Assembly (NCBI RefSeq): GCF_026339935.1
Contig: NZ_JAPEPX010000001.1
Coordinates: 1,222,501-1,286,500, forward strand
Source of the DNA: Streptomyces sp. NBC_01551
Lineage (GTDB): Bacteria; Actinomycetota; Actinomycetes; Streptomycetales; Streptomycetaceae
DNA: 64,000 nucleotides
Reading direction: 5' to 3'
Each line of letters begins with the position of its first letter. Within the stretch, counting starts at the first letter, position 1. The notes beneath the pieces were generated by a model that worked only from the letters and a program-made list of their open reading frames with translations, did not search any database and had not been told where the DNA came from. Shown here in pieces: positions 35,937-42,847 of this stretch. Position numbers and translations under genes: made by a program.

Positions 35937-36614
35937 CTACCGTACGCCTGTCCGACGGGCGGGCGTACCGGTGGCCAGCAGGTACTGGGCCGCCAGGTAG
36001 GTGGCCATGATCCACAGGTCGGGGCGGGGCAGCTGCGGCCACTCGGCGACCCCGGACGCGATGAGCGTGTCGGAGAGCAGGAACAGCGCGCCGCCGATGC
36101 CGGCCCGTGCGCCGAGGGCGCTGGAGCGGTAGGCCATGGCGGTGAGCAGCAGGCTGTAGCCGGCGACGGGGATGCGCAGGTCGGCGGGCAGGTCGCCCCA
36201 GAGCAGGCCGATGGTGGCGAGCAGCGCGACGGCGTACGCGGCTCCGAGCAGCGGGTTCGTGGCGCGCCGGCCGAAGAGCACGAGGTAGCAGACGTGCCCG
36301 GCGGCGAAGGAGCCCATGCCGACGAGGAAGGCGGGCTCGGCGTCGAAGAGCAGGGCCAGGTCGCCGCCCCACCCGAACAGCAGGGCGGCGATCAGCAGGC
36401 GGGGCGCTCGGCGGGTGATCACGTAGGCGACGAGCAGCGGCATCAGCAGCGGCTTGGCGAGGACGTGCCCGAGGTGCCAGTCGGCCAGCAGCGAGCCGAG
36501 GTCGACGGCGGTCGCGGCGGCGAAGGCGCCGAGCAGGGCCCGGGCGCCGACGGCGTCGGCGGCGGAGACCACGGGGCGGGCCCAGGAGGGCGTACGGGAC
36601 TCGGTGGCGCTCAC
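35937..36614 (-). CDS. Lysoplasmalogenase (YhhN/TMEM86 family)
   Basis: 225-residue polytopic membrane protein, with about eight helices, of the YhhN family whose vertebrate members hydrolyse the vinyl-ether bond of lysoplasmalogens. Family-like blocks: ADWHLGHVLAKPLLMPLLVAYV, LLFGWGGDLALLF, FAAGHVCYLVLF, LLLTAMAYRSSALG, FLLSDTLIA (acidic and His residues in helices). GTG start overlaps the sterol-desaturase stop as GTGA, so the pair is coupled. Confidence 0.9.
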   Translation of the reverse strand: MSATESRTPSWARPVVSAADAVGARALLGAFAAATAVDLGSLLADWHLGHVLAKPLLMPLLVAYVITRRAPRLLIAALLFGWGGDLALLFDAEPAFLVGMGSFAAGHVCYLVLFGRRATNPLLGAAYAVALLATIGLLWGDLPADLRIPVAGYSLLLTAMAYRSSALGARAGIGGALFLLSDTLIASGVAEWPQLPRPDLWIMATYLAAQYLLATGTPARRTGVR

Positions 36615-37648
36615 GCGGCGTGCTCCGCGGCCTTCGCGCCGGCCTGCGTGCCGGTGTCCGCGGCGGTCTTCGCGGCGGCGTCGACAGCGGTCTTCGCGTC
36701 GGCGTTCACGTCGGTGTCCGCGGCGGCGTTCGCAGCGGTGGCCGCAGCGGTGGCCGCAGCGGTGTCCGCGTCGGCGTTCGCGTCGGCGTCGACAGCTGGG
36801 GCCGCCGCCGGGGCCGCCTTCGCCGGCTGCCAGCCGGGGCCGCGGAAGACGCGTCCGGCGCGCTCGCTCCAGCTGTCGGCGGCCCGGACGTCGCGGGCGA
36901 TGGCGGCGTACTCGTGGGTGGCCACGCGCAGCGGGTTGTGGGTGGCGATGTTCTTCGTGAGCCCGTAGACGGGCTTGTCGGTCTCCCCCACCCAGGAACC
37001 GAACATCCGGTCCCAGACGATCAGGATGCCGCCGAAGTTGCGGTCCAGGTAGCCGCCCTGGGAGGCGTGGTGGACGCGGTGGTGGGAGGGCGTGTTGAAG
37101 ACGTACTCGTAGGGCCGCGGCAGCTTGCCGATGCGCTCGGTGTGGACCCAGAACTGGTACAGGAGGTTGAGGCCGTAGCAGAACGGGATCGCGGCGGGGT
37201 GCACGCCGAGGGCGACCATCGGCAGGTAGAACCACCAGGTGGTGGCGCTGGTCCAGGGCTGGCGCAGGGCGGTGGTGAGGTTGAACCGCTTGCTGCTGTG
37301 GTGCACCACGTGGCAGGCCCACAGGATGCGGATGACGTGGTGGAGCCGGTGCTGCCAGTAGTAGAGGAAGTCCTGGACGAGCAGCATCAGCAGGGCGGTC
37401 CACCACAGGAACGGCACGCGCAGCGGGGTCAGTTCGTAGACCGCCGTGAAGACCGCGACGACCGGGAGCTTCCAGAGCAGGTCGAAGCCGATGCTGCCGA
37501 GACCCATGGTGACGCTCGTGACCGCGTCCTTGGTGTCGTAGCCGGCGGCGTCCTCGTCGGGATGGAGCCGGTAGCTCACCACCTCGATGACGGTGAGCAG
37601 CACGAAGGCAGGTATGGACCACAGCACGACATCGGGCAGGTTCGGCAT
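36611..37648 (-). CDS. Sterol desaturase/fatty-acid hydroxylase superfamily protein with Ala-rich tail
   Basis: 345-residue di-iron membrane enzyme. Histidine boxes: QHRLHHVIR, HVVHHSSKRFNLTT and SHHRVHHAS, four to five membrane helices. The family includes sterol desaturases and alkylglycerol monooxygenase (ether lipid cleavage). The last 75 residues are a low-complexity Ala/Asp/Thr tail (units like TAAATAAATAANAAADTDV) encoded by degenerate GCC/GCG/GAC repeats. Start at ATG 37648. Coupled to a lysoplasmalogenase, which supports an ether-lipid-related role by inference. Confidence 0.88.
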   Translation of the reverse strand: MPNLPDVVLWSIPAFVLLTVIEVVSYRLHPDEDAAGYDTKDAVTSVTMGLGSIGFDLLWKLPVVAVFTAVYELTPLRVPFLWWTALLMLLVQDFLYYWQHRLHHVIRILWACHVVHHSSKRFNLTTALRQPWTSATTWWFYLPMVALGVHPAAIPFCYGLNLLYQFWVHTERIGKLPRPYEYVFNTPSHHRVHHASQGGYLDRNFGGILIVWDRMFGSWVGETDKPVYGLTKNIATHNPLRVATHEYAAIARDVRAADSWSERAGRVFRGPGWQPAKAAPAAAPAVDADANADADTAAATAAATAANAAADTDVNADAKTAVDAAAKTAADTGTQAGAKAAEHAA

Positions 37649-37767
37649 GCCCGCACCATAGAGGCGCCCTCCGGGGCGCCGCTAGGGGTTGTTACCGATC
37701 GGTATCCATCGATGTTACCGACGGTTCGCCCGAGGCCCCCGCGGCGGGCCCGGACGGGGAAACGCGC

Positions 37768-37813
37768 CCGCCGGGACGGCCCGGGCTCAGCGGTACCCGG
37801 GCCGTCCCGGCGG
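37768..37813. terminator. Hairpin, 18-bp stem
   Basis: 37768-37785 pairs perfectly with 37796-37813 around a 10-nt loop, 18 bp after the stop of the last amidohydrolase gene on the reverse strand. Confidence 0.85.
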
Positions 37814-37831
37814 AGTCAGCCGCTCACCCCG

Positions 37832-39055
37832 TCACCAGACGCGGACCGAGCCGCCGCGCGCGAAGGCCGGGCTGGTGGCCTGCGGCGGGACCTCCGTCAG
37901 CGGGGCGGCGATCTCCGAGACGAGCGGGCCGTGCTTCGCGGCGACCGCGTCCAGCAGCGACAGGTCGAATCCGTAGACGCGGGCCGCGTTGCCGCCGGCC
38001 ATCGCCGCGACCTCGGCCCGCGGCAGGCCGGCGTACGCGACGCGCAGGCCCTCGCGGGAGAACGGGGTGGTGCCCTCGTCGTGGGGGTAGTCGCTGCCCC
38101 ACATGATCTTGTCGAGGCCGATCCGCTCCCGCAGCGGGACCTCGTGCGGGCGCATGAAGCTGGCTCCCACGAAGCAGTTGTCCCGCCAGACCTCGCTCGG
38201 CCCCTTGCCCATGGACTCCGCCAGGCCCGCCCCGAACTTGGCCTCCGCCGTGGCCGACCCCGCGACCAGCCGGCCGTGGTAGTAGTCCAGCATGTCGAGC
38301 ACGCCCGGGATCCAGCCGGAGCCCTGCTCGGTCAGCACCAGCTTCAGGCCGGGGTGGCGGCGGAAGGCGCCGCCGAAGACGAGGTGCCACAGGGCCCGGT
38401 GCGAGAACCAGGTCGTCTCGACCATGAAGACGGCCCGCGCGGCCGGTTCGTCGCCGAGCGGCGGGGACGCCGAGCCGCCGTGGTGGTTGACCGGCACGTC
38501 CAGCTCGTCGCACACCGCCCAGATCGGGTCGTACGCGGCCGAGTACAGCTCGGGGACGCTCGACCCGGGCGGGACGCCCGGCAGCAGGATGCCGCCCGTC
38601 AGGCCGGCCTCCCGCGTGCGGCGGATCTCCTTCACCGCCGCTTCCACGTCGTTGAGCAGGATCTGGACCACGCCCGCCCGGCGGCCCGGCGCCTGCGCGC
38701 AGAAGTCCGCCAGCCAGCGGTTGTGCGCCTGGAGCCCGGCCCATCGCATCTCGTACTCCGCGGCCGTCGGCGGCTGCGCCATCAGGGAGGCCTTGGGGAA
38801 GAACGGCGGGATGGTGTTGGGGAAGAGCACCTCGGCGACGATGCCGTCCGCCTCCAGCTCCGCCAGCCGGCGCCGGGAGTTCCAGTTTCGGTCCGCCGTG
38901 TCCGCGAGGAGGTCCTCGTACGGGTTGACGTACGTGGCGGCCCAGGCGTCGAACGCGTCGTGGTACCGCTTCTCCAGGTACGGCTTGTAGTCCAGCAGGT
39001 CCGCGCCCGCGTGGCAGTCCGCCGAGATGACCGTGTAGCGGTCGTCGCCCGTCAC
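37832..39055 (-). CDS. Amidohydrolase-2 family protein (second copy)
   Basis: 407-residue metal-dependent TIM-barrel hydrolase of the amidohydrolase-2 group (relatives include ACMS decarboxylase and resorcylate decarboxylases). It opens TVISADCHAGADLLDYKPYLE, with later active-site-like HGGSASPPLG, RHPGLKLVLTEQGSGWIP and IMWGSDYPHDEGTTPFSREGL. GTG 39055 overlaps the preceding stop as GTGA. It shares the layout of the gene upstream, so the two look like an old duplication. Fourth and last gene of the TetR-adjacent operon. Substrate unknown. Confidence 0.9.
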   Translation of the reverse strand: MTGDDRYTVISADCHAGADLLDYKPYLEKRYHDAFDAWAATYVNPYEDLLADTADRNWNSRRRLAELEADGIVAEVLFPNTIPPFFPKASLMAQPPTAAEYEMRWAGLQAHNRWLADFCAQAPGRRAGVVQILLNDVEAAVKEIRRTREAGLTGGILLPGVPPGSSVPELYSAAYDPIWAVCDELDVPVNHHGGSASPPLGDEPAARAVFMVETTWFSHRALWHLVFGGAFRRHPGLKLVLTEQGSGWIPGVLDMLDYYHGRLVAGSATAEAKFGAGLAESMGKGPSEVWRDNCFVGASFMRPHEVPLRERIGLDKIMWGSDYPHDEGTTPFSREGLRVAYAGLPRAEVAAMAGGNAARVYGFDLSLLDAVAAKHGPLVSEIAAPLTEVPPQATSPAFARGGSVRVW

Positions 39056-40347
39056 CGCGACACCCCCAGGACCGGGAAGTCGTGCTCGGTCAGCCAGTGC
39101 CGGCCCACCTCGCGCGAGCGCGCCCAGGACGCCTCCACCCCGGCCTGGTCGGCCGGCTGTCCGAGCTCGGCGGGCGTCGGGCCGATCCGGCGGGCGATCG
39201 GGGCCAGCTTCGCGGTGTCGAAGCCGAAGACCTCCGCCGCCGCCAGGCCCAGCATCCGCCGGGTCTCCGCGACCGGGATGTCGTGGAAGGTGTTGCGCAG
39301 CCAGTTGCGGGTGTCGGGCCAGGTCCCCTCGGGGTGCGGGAAGTCCGAGCCCCACAGGATGTTGTCGACGCCGATCTCGTAGCGCTGTGCCAGCTCCCGC
39401 CGTTTGGTGTTCGTCGCGCAGACGAACACCTGGCGGTCCAGGTACTCACTCGGCGGGCGCTTCAGCTCCGCGAACGGGGACAGCTTCTTGCCGCCGTGCG
39501 CGCCCAGGTAGAGCCGGTCCATGAACCACAGCTGGTTCGGCAGCCACCAGCAGCCCGACTCGGCGACGCCGAACTTCAGGCCGGGGTGGCGCTCGAAGAC
39601 CCCGGACCAGAGCAGGAACCACAGCGGGCGGGCCGGCCACCACGTGACCTCGGAGACGTAGATGCCGAGGTGGTCCCCGTACTCGTGGCGCGGGGCGGCG
39701 CCCGAGTGCGTGACGATCGGCATCGCCGTCTCGGCGGCCGCCGCCCACACGGGGTCGTAGCGGCGGTCGTGGTAGGGCGCCCGGTCCACCCACATCGAGG
39801 GGATCATCAGCGCGCCGAGCCCGGACTCCTTGGCCCGGTAGACCTCGGCGACCACCTTCGAGGGCTCGCCCGTGATCGGCAGCAGGGCGACCCCGCAGTG
39901 GCGTTCGGGGTTCTCGCCGACGAACTCGGCCAGCCAGCGGTTGTGCGCCTGCGCGCCCGCCATGCCGAGCTCGGGGTCCTGGTCGCCGGAGAGGCCGAGG
40001 CCCACCCCGAAGGGGGCGGCGGTCTGGCTGTCGACGGCGTCCGCGTCGGGGAAGACGACCTCGGCCGCCACTCCGTCGCCGTCGAGTTCCTTGAGCCGCT
40101 GCCCGGTGTCCCAGCCGCCCTTGAGGCCCTCCTCGTGGTCGTGGAACCACTTCTGGGCGAAGGCCTCGTTGCGGACGCCGAGGCGGGTGGCCTCCTCGCG
40201 GCGGGCGTCGCGCTGGCCGAGGAACTCGTCGAACTGGGGGTGGAAGCGGGAGTCGAGGTAGGGGCGGTACCGCTCGGTGGGCAGTCCCGCGTGGCAGTCG
40301 GAGGAGATGATCAAGTACGGGTCTTCGTACGCACTGCTGTCGTTCAA
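39052..40347 (-). CDS. Amidohydrolase-2 family protein (first copy)
   Basis: 431-residue relative of the next gene: LIISSDCHAGLPTERYRPYLDSRFHPQFDEFL at the start, THSGAAPRHEYGDH, RHPGLKFGVAESGCWWLPNQ, NILWGSDFPHPEGTWPDTRNWL near the end. The His of the usual DxHxH is partly replaced by DCHAG in both copies. Tandem copies suggest a heteromer or two sequential steps on related substrates. Follows the SDR gene by 10 bp. Confidence 0.9.
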   Translation of the reverse strand: MNDSSAYEDPYLIISSDCHAGLPTERYRPYLDSRFHPQFDEFLGQRDARREEATRLGVRNEAFAQKWFHDHEEGLKGGWDTGQRLKELDGDGVAAEVVFPDADAVDSQTAAPFGVGLGLSGDQDPELGMAGAQAHNRWLAEFVGENPERHCGVALLPITGEPSKVVAEVYRAKESGLGALMIPSMWVDRAPYHDRRYDPVWAAAAETAMPIVTHSGAAPRHEYGDHLGIYVSEVTWWPARPLWFLLWSGVFERHPGLKFGVAESGCWWLPNQLWFMDRLYLGAHGGKKLSPFAELKRPPSEYLDRQVFVCATNTKRRELAQRYEIGVDNILWGSDFPHPEGTWPDTRNWLRNTFHDIPVAETRRMLGLAAAEVFGFDTAKLAPIARRIGPTPAELGQPADQAGVEASWARSREVGRHWLTEHDFPVLGVSR

Positions 40348-40357
40348 CGGTCGCTCC

Positions 40358-41242
40358 TCAGTCGAGGATGAAGCTCTCCAGGTAGGCGGGGTTGGCGCGG
40401 TCGAGCATCGACCGCGACCGGGCGCGGATCTGCCGGTCGCTGTGCTCGCTCGCCGGCAGCATCCAGAAGCGGTCGGCGCGGATGCCGTCGACCACGTGCT
40501 CGGCGACCTCCTCGACCGGGGTGAAGTCCACCGCGTGGCCGGCCTCGCGCATCGCGGCCTCGTACTGGTCGAGGCTGCGGTACGGGGTCTTGCGCGGCCG
40601 CTCCTTCGCGTACCGCTCGGGCCGGTTGCGGTGCGACTCCCACAGCCCGGTGCGCAGCATGTGCGGGCCGGGGAACAGGACGGAGGCGCCGACGGCCGCG
40701 CCCTCCGCCTTGAGGTGCGCGTACAGGGACTCGGTCATGGTGACCACGGCCGCCTTGGTGACGGCGTAGACCGAGGCGGTGGGCAGCGGGGCGATGCCGC
40801 CGTCGCCGGAGGAGGTGTTGACGACATGGCCGGGGCCGCCGCCCGCGATCATGCGCGGGACGAAGGCCTGGATGCCGTGGAAGACGCCCCAGACGTTGAC
40901 GGAGAAGGCCCATTTCCAGTCGTTGGGCTCGTGCTCCCACATCCGCCCCTCGGCGCCGGAGCCGACGCCCGCGTTGTTGCAGAGCACGTGGACGGCGCCG
41001 AAGGCCTCGTACGCGGCGTCCGCGAGGGCGATGACCGAGTCGCGGTCGCTGACGTCGACGCGCCGGGCGAGCACCTGGGCGCCGTCGGCGGTCAGCTCGT
41101 CGGCCGCCTTGCGCAGGGCGCCCTCCTCGACGTCGGCGAGGACCACCTTCAGCCCCTCGGCGGCGAAGCGGCGGGCCATGGCGAGGCCGATGCCGCTCGC
41201 GGCTCCGGTGACGACGGCCACCTGTCCGGGTTCGAGCCGCAT
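40358..41242 (-). CDS. SDR-family oxidoreductase of the TetR-adjacent operon
   Basis: 294-residue short-chain dehydrogenase: VVTGAASGIGLAMARRFA, CNNAGVGSG, NTSSGDGGIAPLPTASVYAVTKAAVVTMTES with the catalytic Tyr/Lys, and an extended C-terminal region (about 230-294) that may close over a bulky substrate. Starts one base after the stop of the decarboxylase-fold gene, so coupled. A keto/hydroxy interconversion in a degradation route is the natural reading; substrate unknown. Confidence 0.92.
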   Translation of the reverse strand: MRLEPGQVAVVTGAASGIGLAMARRFAAEGLKVVLADVEEGALRKAADELTADGAQVLARRVDVSDRDSVIALADAAYEAFGAVHVLCNNAGVGSGAEGRMWEHEPNDWKWAFSVNVWGVFHGIQAFVPRMIAGGGPGHVVNTSSGDGGIAPLPTASVYAVTKAAVVTMTESLYAHLKAEGAAVGASVLFPGPHMLRTGLWESHRNRPERYAKERPRKTPYRSLDQYEAAMREAGHAVDFTPVEEVAEHVVDGIRADRFWMLPASEHSDRQIRARSRSMLDRANPAYLESFILD

Positions 41243-41243
41243 C

Positions 41244-42041
41244 TCAGACGCTCCCCTCGGGCGGGCCGTCCAGGATCTGGAGCGGGTCGTCGTAGCGCTG
41301 GTGGATGTACGGGAGCAGGGCCTGGGCGCTGACCCGTTCGGCGACCTTCCCCTTCTGGTCGGTGGTCTTCTCGCCGATGGTGATCTCCACGATCCGGCGT
41401 ACGGGGAGGTCGGCGACGGGGTCGAACATCGACTCGCGCAGCACGACGTCACCGGTGATGTGCTCCAGCTTGCGGACCTTCTCGTTGCGGGTGACGTGCA
41501 CGAGCACCGGATCGGCGTCGAAACCCGAACTGTCCACCGCCGGAAGGAACTTGAAGTAGAAGTCGGTCTTGGCGGCGGGCTCGGGCAGTGGCAGCGCGCG
41601 GTCCACCGCGCCCCGCACCTCCACGAAGGCGATCCCGTGCCGGGCGAGCGCGGCCCGCACGACGAGCCCCTCGCGCTCCACGGTGACCTCGCCCAGCTTC
41701 TTCGGCTCGCCGAAGACCTCGCGGCCGCCGATCAGGGCGCGCTCGTGGGTCATCGGCATCACCAGCGGGTACCAGCCCTCGACCCCGCCGTGCCGGGCGG
41801 CGACCGCCACCGAGCCGGCGCCGAGCGGGTAGCCGGGCAGGTCGACCTTGCTGATGTTGGCCCGCACGAGGGGCCGTTCGGCGGGCTTGAGCGGCGGCGG
41901 CAGGACCGCCGCGATCACGTCCGGATCGCTCTCCCAGACGGCCACCACTCCGGTGGACCAGATGTCGGGGAGCTTGGCGCTCTTCTCGCGCGACGCCGCG
42001 ATCTCGGCCTCGGTCCGCGCTCCGTACCGTACGCGTGCCAT
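41244..42041 (-). CDS. Acetoacetate-decarboxylase-fold protein
   Basis: 265-residue protein of the acetoacetate decarboxylase superfamily. VMPMTHERALIGGREVFGEPKKLGEV contains the family pattern around the Schiff-base Lys, and the C-terminal beta part (PVADLPVRRIVEITIGEK) fits too. Family relatives include decarboxylases, aldolase-dehydratases and proteins without known activity. Start at ATG 42041 behind GAGGTGG; a GTG at 42053 lies within the ribosome site. First gene of the operon; a 15-bp palindrome is centred 35 bp upstream. Confidence 0.8.
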   Translation of the reverse strand: MARVRYGARTEAEIAASREKSAKLPDIWSTGVVAVWESDPDVIAAVLPPPLKPAERPLVRANISKVDLPGYPLGAGSVAVAARHGGVEGWYPLVMPMTHERALIGGREVFGEPKKLGEVTVEREGLVVRAALARHGIAFVEVRGAVDRALPLPEPAAKTDFYFKFLPAVDSSGFDADPVLVHVTRNEKVRKLEHITGDVVLRESMFDPVADLPVRRIVEITIGEKTTDQKGKVAERVSAQALLPYIHQRYDDPLQILDGPPEGSV

Positions 42042-42068
42042 GTCTCGCACCACCTCTCGGTTCGGTTC

Positions 42069-42083
42069 TGTAACACAGTTACA
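42069..42083. promoter_or_regulatory. Operator-like perfect palindrome
   Basis: TGTAAC-ACA-GTTACA, a 6-bp perfect inverted repeat. It lies between the four-gene operon and the divergent TetR gene, 28-42 bp from the operon start codon, where it would cover a promoter. The AAC/GTT half-sites recall TetR-type sites such as those of KstR. Confidence 0.75.
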
Positions 42084-42154
42084 CCGCCACCGATGAAGGG
42101 TAAAGACCCCTGCACGGACCAGAACTGACGATCCGACAGATTGGCGGCCCGGCC

Positions 42155-42826
42155 ATGGCCAGAACCACGCTCACCCGTGACGAGGTACTGGCGGCGGCCG
42201 CCTCCCTGGTCAAGCAGCACGGCCCGGCCGCCCTCACGATGCGGGGGCTCGCCGCCGAGCTGGGTACCGCCGTCACCTCCATCTACTGGCACGTCGGCAA
42301 CCGCGAGTCGCTGCTGGACGCCCTGGTCGAGCGGACCGTTCAGGACATGGGCGCGATCCGGCCGGCCGGCCGCACCCCCGCCGAGCGGATCGTGTCCGTG
42401 GCCCGGATCCTGCGCCGGGAACTGCGCGAGCGGCCGCACCTGATCGCGATGGTCCACGAACGCGGGCTCACCGAGCGGATGTTCCTGCCCGCCCAGCAGG
42501 CCTTGGTCCACGAGGTGCACGCCGCCGGGCTGCGCGGGGCCCGGGCGGCCGACGCGGTGCGCGCGGTCCAGTTCCAGATCGTCGGGTTCCTGCTCGTGGA
42601 GCGCAACCGTGAGCGCTCCCCGGCCCAGTCCCCCGCCGAGGGCGACCTCTGGGACCCTCCCCCCGGCTCCGCCGGGGGCACCCCCGCCGCAGCCCCCGAC
42701 GACCCGGAACTGGCCCGCGCCCTGGCCCGCCCGGCGGATCCGGAACGGCTGTTCCTGCTGTCCGTACGGGCCCTCGTACAGACCCTGCTGACCCGTGGCG
42801 CGGCTTCCCCGCCGGTCTCCCGGTAA
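42155..42826 (+). CDS. TetR/AcrR family transcriptional regulator
   Basis: 223-residue repressor. The N-terminal helix-turn-helix (about 5-55) contains AAASLVKQHGPAALTMRGLAAELGTAVTSIYWHVGNRESLLDALVE; the C-terminal helical domain binds an unknown ligand. A Pro/Gly-rich insert near residues 165-185 corresponds to a perfect 8-bp hairpin in the DNA (42660-42678), similar to intergenic elements of this genome. Divergent from the amidohydrolase operon; likely controls it through the palindrome at 42069. Confidence 0.93.
   Translation: MARTTLTRDEVLAAAASLVKQHGPAALTMRGLAAELGTAVTSIYWHVGNRESLLDALVERTVQDMGAIRPAGRTPAERIVSVARILRRELRERPHLIAMVHERGLTERMFLPAQQALVHEVHAAGLRGARAADAVRAVQFQIVGFLLVERNRERSPAQSPAEGDLWDPPPGSAGGTPAAAPDDPELARALARPADPERLFLLSVRALVQTLLTRGAASPPVSR
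42660..42678. repeat. Palindromic element inside the TetR gene
   Basis: CCCCCGGC-TCC-GCCGGGGG, an 8-bp stem with TCC loop, read in frame as a Pro/Gly-rich insert. The GGCTCCGCC core is shared with the element at 7348. Confidence 0.6.
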
Positions 42827-42847
42827 TCGGTTGGGGCCCCCGGGCCC

